NCBI GenBank assembly: GCA_032718475.1 | Contig: JAUCBJ010009038.1 | Span: forward strand, 1-32,508 | Source of the DNA: Nemertoderma westbladi | Taxonomy: Eukaryota > Xenacoelomorpha > Nemertodermatida > Nemertodermatidae | Direction: 5' to 3' | Length of the DNA stretch: 32,508 bases | Shown: positions 26,701 through 32,508 of the stretch, one piece after another | Position numbering within the stretch: position 1 is the stretch's first letter | Layout of the letters: each line of letters starts with the position of its first letter | Position numbers and translations under genes: made by a program | The notes under the pieces: generated by a model | What the model saw: the letters and a program-made list of their open reading frames with translations, nothing else | The model's database searches: none | Told to the model about the DNA's origin: nothing

Positions 26701-28561
26701 TACGCTACTGATTCGGTACCAACCCGGGAGCATCAATACAATACGCTACTGATTCGGTACCAACCCGGGACCCCCAATACAATACGCTACTCTGATTCGG
26801 TACCAACCCGGGGTCCTCGGTCCCCCAATACAATACGCTACTGATTCGGTACCAACCCGGGAGCATCAATACAATACGCTACTGATTCGGTACCAACCCG
26901 GGGTCCTCAATATAATACGCTACTCTGATTCGGTACCAACCCGGGACCCTCGGTCCCTCAATACAATACGCTACTGATTCGGTATCAACCCGGGTCCCTC
27001 GGTCCCTCAATACAATACGCTACTGATTCGGTACCAACCCGGGACCCCCAATACAATACGCTACTGATTCGGTACCAACCCGGGACCATCAATACAATAC
27101 GCTACTGATTCGGTACCAACCCGGGACCATCAATACAATACGCTACTGATTCGGTACCAACCCGGGGTCCCGGGGTCCTCAATACAATACGCTACTGATT
27201 CGGTACCAACCCGGGACCCCCAATACAATACGCTACTGATTCGGTACCAACCCGGGACCATCAATACAATACGCTACTGATTCGGTACCAACCCGGGGTC
27301 CTCAATACAATACGCTACTCTGATTCGGTACCAACCCGGGGTCCCGGGACCCTCAATACAATACGCTACTGATTCGGTACCAACCCGGGACCATCAATAC
27401 AATACGCTACTGATTCGGTACCAACCCGGGACCCTCAATACAATACGCTACGGATTCGGTACCAACCCGGGGTCCCGGGACCCTCAATACAATACGCTAC
27501 TGATTCGGTACCAACCCGGGACCCTCAATACAATACGCTACTGATTCGGTACCAACCCGGGACCCTCAATACAATACGCTACTGATTCGGTACCAACCCG
27601 GGGTCCCGGGACCCTCAATACAATACGCTACTGATTCGGTACCAACCCGGGACCCTCAATACAATACGCTACTGATTCGGTACCAACCCGGGACCCTCAA
27701 TACAATACGCTACTGATTCGGTACCAACCCGGGACCCTCAATACAATACGCTACTGATTCGGTACCAACCCGGGGTCCCGGGACCCTCAGTACAATACGC
27801 TACTGATTCGGTACCAACCCGGGGTCCCGGGACCCTCAATACAATACGCTACTGAACTGATTCGGTATCAACCCGGGACCCTCAATACAATACGCTACTG
27901 ATTCGGTATCAACCCGGGACCCTCAATACAATACGCTACTGATTCGGTATCAACCCGGGACCCTCAATACAATACGCTACTGATTCGGTATCAACCCGGG
28001 ACCCTCAATACAATACGCTACTGATTCGGTATCAACCCGGGACCCTCAATACAATACGCTACTGATTCGGTACCAACCCGGGGTCCTCAATACAATACGC
28101 TACTGATTCGGTACCAACCCGGGACCCTCAATACAATACGCTACTGATTCGGTATCAACCCGGGGTCCTCGGTCCCCCAATACAATACGCTACTGATTCG
28201 GTACCAACCCGGGGTCCCTGGTCCCCGGTCCCCGGTCCCCGGTCCCCGGTCCCCGGTCCCCGGTCCCCGGTCCCCGGTCCCCGGTCCCCGGTCCCCGGTC
28301 CCCGGTCCCCGGTCCCCGGTCCCCCAATACAATACGCTAATGATGCGCTACTGATTCGGTACCAACCTGAGTTCGTCGACTCGCGTGAGTTTCTGCTGTT
28401 GGATGACGTCATCAAGGACAGGTTCGACGGATTCTCCGCAAGGTTCACTCATGTGGTAGTCGTCCCTAGACGGGACCGGTAACTGAATCCACTTACCGCG
28501 GGCTCGGCTCTGGCCGGGTCGCTCTGGGTTAGAAGGAGGGTAAGTCGCTTCAACCTTTATC
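14254..28561 (-). CDS. HEATR4: HEAT-repeat protein, probably HEATR4-like; eight C-terminal exons
   Basis: Eight minus-strand exons join in order: 28561-28367, 24267-23984, 23425-23165, 21881-21727, 18291-18172, 17272-17096, 15666-15376, 14799-14254. All seven introns are GT-AG, and the phases (2,1,1,0,0,0,0) agree at every junction, giving 675 residues with no internal stop. The product is a chain of HEAT-type helix pairs, e.g. VRTSALAVCARAAAQR, ARALGLTGHGKEVHNALLNR and DSVRLEACIAATSLKVADQS, then a polar, probably disordered tail of about 180 residues. HEAT repeats form curved protein-binding scaffolds. The LG-TGHGKEVH-ALL block and the layout recall HEATR4, an animal protein of about 1,000 residues from memory; that name is recognition, not a search. 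The 5' end is missing: the first exon needs an upstream phase-2 donor. Introns 1 and 4 are filled with minisatellite. Confidence 0.7.
15061..15345. repeat. Small inverted-repeat structure in an intron
   Basis: CCCATGTGAAGAATACCA occurs at 15062-15079 and 15115-15132, and its inverse ATTCTTCACATGGGG at 15325-15339. The flanking words (GCAGTTAC and GCAGTAAT) are partly shared. The arms are about 200-260 bp apart, as in a small MITE-like relic. No coding frame is supported between them. Confidence 0.35.
15376..15666 (-). CDS. HEATR4: HEATR4-like gene, seventh exon
   Basis: The acceptor is ATTTTTTCAG/GTG and the donor AACGAG/GTACCC; phase 0, exactly 97 codons. It encodes VKAHAIKALCHSGVVNGNIR, then RAESCKAFRLLRMTGDNVVH and SSGVVRKEIAETLTELGENP, about two HEAT repeats. 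Confidence 0.85.
15667..17095 (-). other. HEATR4-like intron (sixth in window): poly-G run, dispersed repeat, ORF relic
   Basis: 15813-15839 is an uninterrupted run of 27 G. 15945-16010 is a second copy of the TTGTTTTGGTTA dispersed repeat. 16156-16473 holds an unidentified coding-like stretch described separately. The remainder is AT-rich with no supported feature. Confidence 0.5.
16156..16473 (-). other. Unidentified coding-like frame inside an intron
   Basis: The minus-strand frame is open for about 105 codons between stops, ending at TGA 16158-16156. It includes NEYDLWKRVSELGDDKLIGK, then AIDWKGTVNCNNLNSREGAK and PCYELLKKTLQYDS, which looks like real protein. No early ATG is present. A splice-acceptor-like TTCTTCTTAG lies within it at about 16430, but phase-0 entry from the HEATR4-like exon meets a stop at once. 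Possible identities: a transposon fragment, or an exon of a nested gene or of an alternative transcript. No family is recognised. Confidence 0.3.
17096..17272 (-). CDS. HEATR4: HEATR4-like gene, sixth exon
   Basis: The acceptor is CTTCTTATAG/ATT and the donor TGGAAG/GTTTGT; phase 0, exactly 59 codons. It encodes IGHLGIMTAKLLPGYLKCF, then DYDSVRLEACIAATSLKVAD and VVQKLENIMEHDSCWK, HEAT helices ending at a typical W-K/V-K exon boundary. Confidence 0.85.
17330..17600 (-). mobile_element. Probable tRNA-derived SINE
   Basis: On the minus strand GTCGTGGGTTCGATCCCCGC carries a consensus pol III B box (GGTTCGATCCC at 17524-17514), as in tRNA-derived SINEs. An A-box-like region and a non-tRNA body (GGGGGACCTCACTGAAAATA) precede and follow. 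It lies inside an intron in the sense orientation of the gene. No complete cloverleaf can be folded by eye, so it is not called a tRNA gene. Confidence 0.5.
18172..18291 (-). CDS. HEATR4: HEATR4-like gene, fifth exon
   Basis: The acceptor is TACCTGCAG/GTA and the donor GCTAAG/GTTTGT; phase 0 in and out, exactly 40 codons. It encodes VKATAARALGLTGHGKEVH then ALLNRLESDCEATRVEALAK, one HEAT repeat. The frame is also open for about 190 nt upstream into the intron and the last array copies. Confidence 0.85.
18391..21770 (-). repeat. Intronic minisatellite made of the exon/intron junction; about 100 copies of the 5' splice site
   Basis: Two interleaved unit types occur. The 25-bp unit on the minus strand is GACTGGAGTCCACAG/GTGGG followed by TGTCC: 15 nt from the exon end and 10 nt of intron. 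The 57-bp unit carries the last 45 nt of the adjacent exon (codons ending KLSWLMWNDWSPQ) plus GTGGGTCGGGTC; about 25 copies occur, some with TATAGAGACTGG in place of TGGAATGACTGG. Counting the CTCCAG core by eye gives about 101 copies including the real donor at 21727/21726. The array takes up nearly the whole 3,435-bp intron, leaving only about 100 bp at the acceptor end. Homogenised blocks, e.g. 18640-19200 and 20540-21680, indicate repeated unequal exchange. Confidence 0.95.
21727..21881 (-). CDS. HEATR4: HEATR4-like gene, fourth exon (source of the 18.4-21.8 kb minisatellite)
   Basis: The acceptor is TTGTTTATATAG/GT and the donor TCCACAG/GTGGGT; phase 1 in, phase 0 out, 51 whole codons plus the split one. 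It encodes LSERLNSSSWTERETACSVL, then RLNRDITNKLSWLMWNDWSP plus Q. The last 45 nt of this exon and the first 12 nt of the intron are the 57-bp unit of the neighbouring array, so the array copied the exon/intron boundary. The exon joins in phase with VKATAARALG of the next exon. Confidence 0.85.
21925..21995 (+). repeat. tRNA-like (SINE head) relic
   Basis: TCACTGGTTCAAATCCCATG holds a B box (GGTTCAAATCCC at 21960-21971), preceded about 40 bp upstream by an A-box-like TGGTGTTATAGTGAG. No intact tRNA fold is evident. It lies in an intron, antisense to the gene. Confidence 0.35.
22205..22900. repeat. Three diverged copies of a 150-200-bp intronic repeat
   Basis: GCGGTAGACTAGAGAACTGC (about 22405), GCGGTAGACTGAAGAACTTC (about 22602) and GCGGCAGACAAGAGAACTGC (about 22749) are each followed by a GGTCTA block and then an ATCTG block. 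Older and more diverged than the minisatellites on either side. Confidence 0.5.
23033..23115 (+). repeat. Poly-C run with adjoining GCTCGCCCC element
   Basis: There are 21 C at 23033-23053, then G and 6 C, then TTGCTAAGGCTCCGGCAACA and TCGTGGCTCGCCCCACA. The same pairing occurs inverted at 28848-28905. Confidence 0.6.
23165..23425 (-). CDS. HEATR4: HEATR4-like gene, third exon
   Basis: The acceptor is CCATTTGTTAG/TT and the donor ATTCAG/GTACCT; phase 1 in and out. It encodes KFAASVVLLTLERPTELAKD, then WTAAQCLTIGGICNSTVIG and EKKARAIEMLQ, typical HEAT helices. The open frame continues upstream into the intron; the start is set by the acceptor and by the phase match. Confidence 0.8.
23426..23983 (-). 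other. HEATR4-like intron, AT-rich
   Basis: Mostly AT-rich with no supported gene. It contains a copy of the dispersed word CTAACCAAAACAATAAACGA at about 23508, within the intron's 3' part. Confidence 0.5.
23984..24267 (-). CDS. HEATR4: HEATR4-like gene, second exon
   Basis: The acceptor is ATCTGTTGCAG/G and the donor CTCGAG/GTAGTT; phase 2 in, phase 1 out. It encodes LIVILEWLDAWGLGSYWFN then DLLGNVNDVVRTSALAVCAR and an acidic linker DLEDDYGDES. The pattern is two HEAT helices followed by a loop. Confidence 0.8.
24322..24355. repeat. Near-perfect GC-rich palindrome at the acceptor-side end of the array
   Basis: Two 16-bp perfectly complementary arms (each beginning or ending CCCGGG) are separated by CC; with one mismatch the arms extend to 19 bp. 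In RNA this would form a very stable hairpin 55-90 nt upstream of the 3' splice site at 24268. Confidence 0.8.
28213..28323 (-). repeat. (GGGGACC)n heptamer tract, G-quadruplex candidate
   Basis: About 15 uninterrupted copies of the 7-mer, GGGGACC on the transcript strand, lie 44-154 nt inside the intron from the donor at 28367/28366. Runs of four G separated by three bases meet the usual G-quadruplex rule many times over. The length looks unstable and is likely polymorphic. Confidence 0.9.
28367..28561 (-). CDS. HEATR4: HEATR4-like gene, first exon found in the window
   Basis: The acceptor is TTTGATTTTAG/G and the donor CTCAG/GTTGGT. The exon starts and ends in phase 2 and encodes a proline-rich linker (VEATYPPSNPERPGQ) then VLDDVIQQQKLTRVDELR. 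A perfect-looking cryptic donor GTAAGT lies inside at 28496-28491, but using it would break the frame into the next exon. The donor is the first copy of the word that seeds the 41-bp array. Confidence 0.75.
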
Positions 28562-30763
28562 CTAAAATCAAATAACAATATGGAAAGTAACATAATAAGT
28601 AAATCACAATTTAATTTAATTACAATTAATTAAAACAGAGAGAAAATTAATTGAAAATTATAGGCCTATTTCAGTTGATAAAAAATGTAAACTTGTTACT
28701 ACACTACATTTGTATAACTTATAACTTAACGCTTATTAAAACGACATTTTTCTTGATCTAACAAATACAAAATAACAAATAGTTTAGCCGTAATTATTTA
28801 GAGAAAGACCTCCAATGATTAAACCACCAATGAATGTATACATACATCCCCCCCCCCCCCCCTATATGTATACTGTATGTGGGGCGAGCCACGAAGTGAG
28901 TGAGCCTTAGCGTAGTGGTACCATTAATCAACCTGTCGTTCTGTCGTTCTGTCGTGTTCAATTTTAAACGTTAATAACTCGGCCAATCTTTGATGAAATC
29001 TATCCAAACTTGGTACACATGTTGTTTGGCAAAAGTTTAGAAATTTTCCAAGTAGAATTTCCGTGTGGCCTTCGAGAAGCTAAGATAATAGCAGTTAATT
29101 AGTTAATTAAGTTGATTGCGGTGAAAACGCCATTTTCAACCTGCCTTTTAAAGGAAATTAATTGTTTTACAGTATAAGATTTAAATAATTATACTTAAAA
29201 ATTATACAGATATAATCCCCATACGCCATTCTATTATAGTTTTTAATTAGTTTAAGTGATTTGCTTTAATAAATGTGTCTTTAATTGATCTAAACGTAAT
29301 TAAACCGCACAATTATTGAGTACAAATTTAATCCTTCCCATTATTAGTCAAGTCTCTGCTGGTGTGGAGCTAGCTGCTGGGAGTTGTGGCTGTAGACTAA
29401 CCTGAGAGGAATTGTAATAGAGGCAATGTTCGCGCTTTCAGACCTTTGGCAGTTTAACCCACCAAATTAGAATGTCTTCTAGATAATAAATCGCTTTTTA
29501 GTCTATGACAAGTATTTGATTCACTACACTAGTCGAAACCAATCCGTGCGCGACCATTCACCCGCTGGATATTCCCGGGAGATTGGGTTCGACGGTTTAA
29601 TTTTTATTGCTATGTAAGCCTAATGTATTATTCGACTGACAGTATTATATAATCTCTGACAATATTATTCACCTTCGGTAATATTAACAGTTCCTTTAGG
29701 ACGTGGCGCTTTATCTATATAAACAGAGTTATGACTTAAACTACTCACAACGATATGGCTTAATTATAATTCACATATATGGCGCATTCTTTAGGAATTG
29801 CTTCTTTAACAGACTCACTCATACACTATGCTGCACAATACTGCACACTAATCTGCCAATCTTCACTGATTTTAGTCACATATAAAAGGAACACAGGCTG
29901 ACTCATGTAGGGTCTATCAAATAACATTAGATTCACTTCAAACCACTTTAACATAAGTCACAATCGTTTATCTGTAACCCTTCTCTCTTACCTTCGGTAT
30001 ATCAAGAACATTGGGTTTCGGGGTTGTTTATCGTTATTCCAAATATAATAATTCATCAACCATATTATGAAGAACTGACGGTAAATAGCAGTATAAAATA
30101 ACAATGAAAACACTGATTGTTATGAGTTTGCAATGTTTCAGCAGTCAGCATGTATGATCAGTCAGCAGTCATCAGGTATGTTAAATTGCAGCAGTCCGCA
30201 GTCAGTTAAAGGATATATGCCCTTTATAATTAAACCTACTAGTGTACGACTAAAAAGCAGTACAGCACAAAAATACTTCCAAGCCGTTCTTTCTTTGGCT
30301 CAAGACTGAATGAAAACACTGCACATAGGCATTGCGTCATTTCTCGGAAATTTTCTGTACAAGGAGCCACAAAAACGCTCTCATTGGCTGACTGAACTGA
30401 GAGACGCCGTAGAACAAAGGAAATCAACACGTATGAATGTCAGCTGTTAACCGTAGTCATAGTAACTACTGTTCAAGAGTAGCTATCACCCCTTTGCGTC
30501 ACGAATTGCCATAGAATCACAAAATATGCCTTTCACAGTACACATACGGAGGAAATAGGTCTTAGATCCTCTAAAAACACCGATACAGCAATAATACGGT
30601 CTCTTACACTTATTAAATCAACTACAGAGTATTTTAATGTAAAAGATAATAAAAATAACGGGGCAATTCAGCAAAGGCTTTTACACCGCTCCCAGAAAAT
30701 GGGATTTTCAGTCTATAAAATATAAAAATCACAGTTTCTAAAACATAAAGATACTCTAAACAG
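28562..30763. other. Spacer or intron between the two exon groups
   Basis: AT-rich. A run of 15 C lies at 28848-28862. It is followed by the inverted GGGGCGAGCCACGAAGTGAG element at 28880-28905 and a (TGTCGTTC)n patch at 28933-28957. CAGTCAGCAGTC-type words cluster at 30138-30206. A minus-strand stretch ending CCTCTCAG/GTTAGT at about 29397 has the phase needed to enter the exon at 28561 and could be a small exon, but this is weak. ATTAAA on the minus strand at 30638-30633 could be a poly(A) signal for the upstream exon group. Confidence 0.35.
28848..28915 (-). repeat. Poly-C run with inverted GCTCGCCCC element
   Basis: Fifteen C at 28848-28862 are followed by TGTGGGGCGAGCCACGAAGT and GAGTGAGCCTTAGCGTAGTG. 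This is the reverse of the element in 2885-3380 and at 23097. Confidence 0.6.
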
Positions 30764-32049
30764 TTAGTCTTTCTTACGCAGACGGCGTTTACGCAGTTTT
30801 TTGAGGCTAGCAAGAGTCTTTTTCTCTTTGGGGGGAGCCACTTTACTAGGAGGGCCATAACTCCTGGGTGAAGGGTGCAATATGATTGCATCAGAAGGTG
30901 TAGGATTGTGGTCGAGGTATCTGCCGTTTCGATATGCTTCTCCTCGAGCTGATTTTCCTCCGCTCGTAGCTGGATACGTTCATCCAAAAACTCTCGCAGA
31001 GAATAGGATCGTCCAAGTTCGACAACTTCTTAGAGATTCTGGATTTCCCAATCGAATTGAGATAAGGCCAATTCGTTTATCGATTGGACTCACTGTTATA
31101 ACTTACGTTTATCTGAACAAACGCAGGTTTCCTTTTTGATCTTTATAAAATAGCGTTTAACTCGTTTCGTACAACGCTCTCCTTCACCTTGATGAGGGGT
31201 TGTATCGCGTTAAACGTGGACGACCATACGGTTGGATAGTGATATTAGGTGTCCGCGTCACAATCCGGCTAGGTAAGATGGGCGGCTAGCTAGAAATCAC
31301 TGTCGGAGTGTTACCGATTAATTGTTAGGGTAGCACTAGATCTTTGAACAGTGAATACAGTCCGCGAGGATCCGCGACACCACCAAGATCGCAGGTCTGA
31401 GGTCCAACTAAGGAATGAGGAGGTTTGACCGAGTGTTCCGGGACTCTGATCGTAGGTTTACTCCAGGATCGTTCGAGCCGAGTGAGCATAGGTGATACGT
31501 CAACAAGTTTCGGTTTACGTGGATGTTTATGTCTTTCCGTTTATTAGTTGGGTCTAGGGCATTTATCGTAATAATACCAAAGACGCACGTCTGGTAGGGT
31601 AAACGCGGGTGATATTTATTTGTTGTTACAATGCTTCTATCAAGAATTCCAAATATACGTTGGAGTTACCGCGTCCATTTGTTTCTTAAGTGTCTTTTCT
31701 TTCGAATCGATTTCGAATAGAATTTTCGCATTCGAATTTCCGTTTATGGTTCCGACTCCGCTGGGCAGGATATATAGTCGACATAGTCCGTATTGTGTAA
31801 ATCGATAGGATGACCAGTAGTTAAGAAGCCCATATACATACCATTACGCCGCGTATATCGAGCAGCGAATTTTCTATAGTCCAACTCACGCGTGAGCTGC
31901 TCTTGGGACATTGGCGGTTCGATATAACGACCATCGTCCTCCGCAGCAGTTGGACTAACGTCGCCGCGTATTAAGCTATCAACAAGCGCTTGTAAAAGTA
32001 GAGTATATCGCTCCCCGATACCAAGACCATCTTCTATCAACTCCGTCAT
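30764..32049 (-). CDS. Five-exon coding region, unidentified; neighbouring gene or N-terminus of the HEATR4-like gene
   Basis: Five minus-strand exons can be joined: 32049-31842, 31755-31659, 31532-31337, 31285-31188 and 30962-30764, giving 265 codons with consistent phases and GT-AG introns of 86, 126, 51 and 225 bp. Exons 1 and 3 are convincing: MTELIEDGLGIGERYTLLLQ begins exon 1, and KPPHSLVGPQTCDLGGVADP lies in exon 3. Boundaries of exons 2, 4 and 5 were chosen among alternatives; the 51-bp intron has a weak donor (CTA/GTGCTA). The end is strongly basic (LKKLRKRRLRKKD, stop 30766-30764), but a good donor, GTAAGA, sits just before that stop. If used, the region could be the N-terminal part of the HEATR4-like protein, whose 5' end is otherwise missing. 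No family is recognised. Coding frame is also open upstream of the ATG to about 32110. Confidence 0.45.
31337..31532 (-). CDS. Third exon of the upstream coding region
   Basis: A 65-codon proline-rich frame contains DVSPMLTRLERSWSKPTIRV and GLYSLFKDL. The acceptor is CGGAAAG/A, just downstream of a good branch-site match AACTAATAAAC (closer than usual). A competing frame over the same bases (FGIITINALDPTNKRK) is open too but less protein-like overall. Confidence 0.45.
31842..32049 (-). CDS. First exon of the upstream coding region
   Basis: It runs from ATG 32049 to a strong donor AATG/GTATGT. It encodes 69 codons plus one base, including QALVDSLIRGDVSP and EQLTRELDYRKFAARYTRRN. Reading through the donor stays open for another 32 codons, so an unspliced form is possible. 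Confidence 0.5.
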
Positions 32050-32508
32050 ATCTGCTATATATGAGTTTATCCATATTATAATGAGTCCACATTTAGGCGA
32101 GCGGGCGTCGCTGCCTACTCCAATTAACCCCCGGACAGTACGAGATCCTCAGCGCCGATGTGTCGTCACCGCTGTACTTTCGCCAACGACGTAGCCGCAC
32201 AACGACAACGACAACCGGCACAAGTCACTCAACTGTCCGTCCCAAAGGCTTAGATGTACTTCAGGTTTTCCTTGGAGAGTTAGGTTACTTTACGATTGCG
32301 ACTTGCTACTGTAAACACACCTTAGTAGTAACATTCGCCTATAAGCTCACAAGTACCACACACACAACTTGTCACAAATTACACACACTCGGGTCACTTG
32401 TCCGTTAGTCAATGCCTTCCAGAATGTCACTGTATTATTATGTATCCTTGGATACTAGTAGTGTGCTATTTATTCCCTATGCTATTCAATGGGACAAGCT
32501 TTCTATTG
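32050..32508 (-). other. Upstream region of the minus-strand coding exons
   Basis: The frame of the first exon is open upstream to a stop at about 32135, preceded by an acceptor-like GGAGTAG. CpG-rich GTCGTTGTCG repeats lie near 32190-32215, as in a promoter or 5' UTR. No further exon is supported. Confidence 0.3.

Larger units (their letters stand above)
24306..28366 (-). repeat. 41-bp intronic minisatellite starting at the 5' splice site
   Basis: The minus-strand unit begins GTTGGTACCGAATCAG, continues TAGCGTATTGTATTG and ends in a variable GGGTCCCGG segment; 41 bp is the common length and roughly 95 copies are expected from array length. The intron's own first bases after CTCAG are the same word, so the array begins at the donor. 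Variants carry CAGAGTAG (+2 bp) or an expanded GGACCCCGGGACCCC block. A block encoding an identical 71-codon frame recurs at 24739, 25005 and 25435, showing higher-order duplication (266 and 430 bp apart). The array fills the intron to about 40 bp before the acceptor at 24268. Confidence 0.95.

Noticed and set aside
24306-28366. Recurrent 71-codon frames (24739-24954, 25005-25220, 25435-25650) and glycine/proline frames at 28141-28448
   Set aside because: They are frames through the 41-bp array and the GGGGACC tract; identity comes from duplicated repeat blocks, with no independent coding sign.
30239-30430. Minus-strand 63-codon ORF
   Set aside because: No motif, no flanking splice sites and ordinary spacer composition.
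31620-31808. Plus-strand 62-codon ORF and the similar one at 32160-32408
   Set aside because: The first is antisense to better minus-strand exons; the second is low-complexity threonine-rich sequence without support.

Overview
Organism and setting. This is nuclear DNA of an animal, most likely an aquatic invertebrate; the species cannot be named. Support: a multi-exon gene with GT-AG introns and a poly(A) signal, an intact two-ORF LINE retrotransposon and several LINE relics, tRNA-like SINE boxes, long intronic minisatellites, poly-C/poly-G runs of 15-27 nt and AGGCCTA/ACCGGTA-rich spacers. No prokaryotic operon or CRISPR locus is seen.

Layout. (1) 1-3385: a compact block with a virus-like look: a dUTPase-like N-terminus running off the left edge (minus), a divergent promoter region, a 431-codon ORF with two PC4-like segments (plus), an acidic repeat protein (plus), then decayed duplicates and short GCTCGCCCC-type repeats. 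TATAAATA-like boxes lie upstream of each ORF. (2) 3386-9910: an apparently intact LINE: ORF1 (coiled coil plus L1-ORF1-like domain), a 1.9-kb spacer made of nested 78/131-bp tandem repeats, and ORF2 (PHD-type zinc finger, endonuclease, reverse transcriptase). (3) 10.3-13.5 kb: three broken LINE fragments, all minus. (4) 14.2-28.6 kb, minus: eight exons giving the last 675 residues of a HEAT-repeat protein, probably HEATR4-like. Every exon junction is GT-AG and every phase agrees. (5) 30.8-32.1 kb, minus: a second group of about five coding exons (about 265 aa), either a neighbouring gene or the N-terminal part of the same gene.

Main discovery. Two introns of the HEATR4-like gene are almost entirely minisatellite, and both arrays begin at the 5' splice site. 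In the 3.4-kb intron (18292-21726) the unit IS the exon/intron junction: the 57-bp form holds the last 45 nt of the exon plus 12 nt of intron, the 25-bp form the last 15 nt plus 10 nt. The real donor CTGGAGTCCACAG/GTGGGT is therefore repeated about 100 times in the pre-mRNA (counted by eye). In the 4.1-kb intron (24268-28366) a 41-bp unit starting with the intron's own first bases, GTTGGTACCGAATCAG, fills the intron from donor to about 40 bp before the acceptor. A (GGGGACC)n tract, expected to form G-quadruplexes in the transcript, lies 44-154 nt downstream of that donor.
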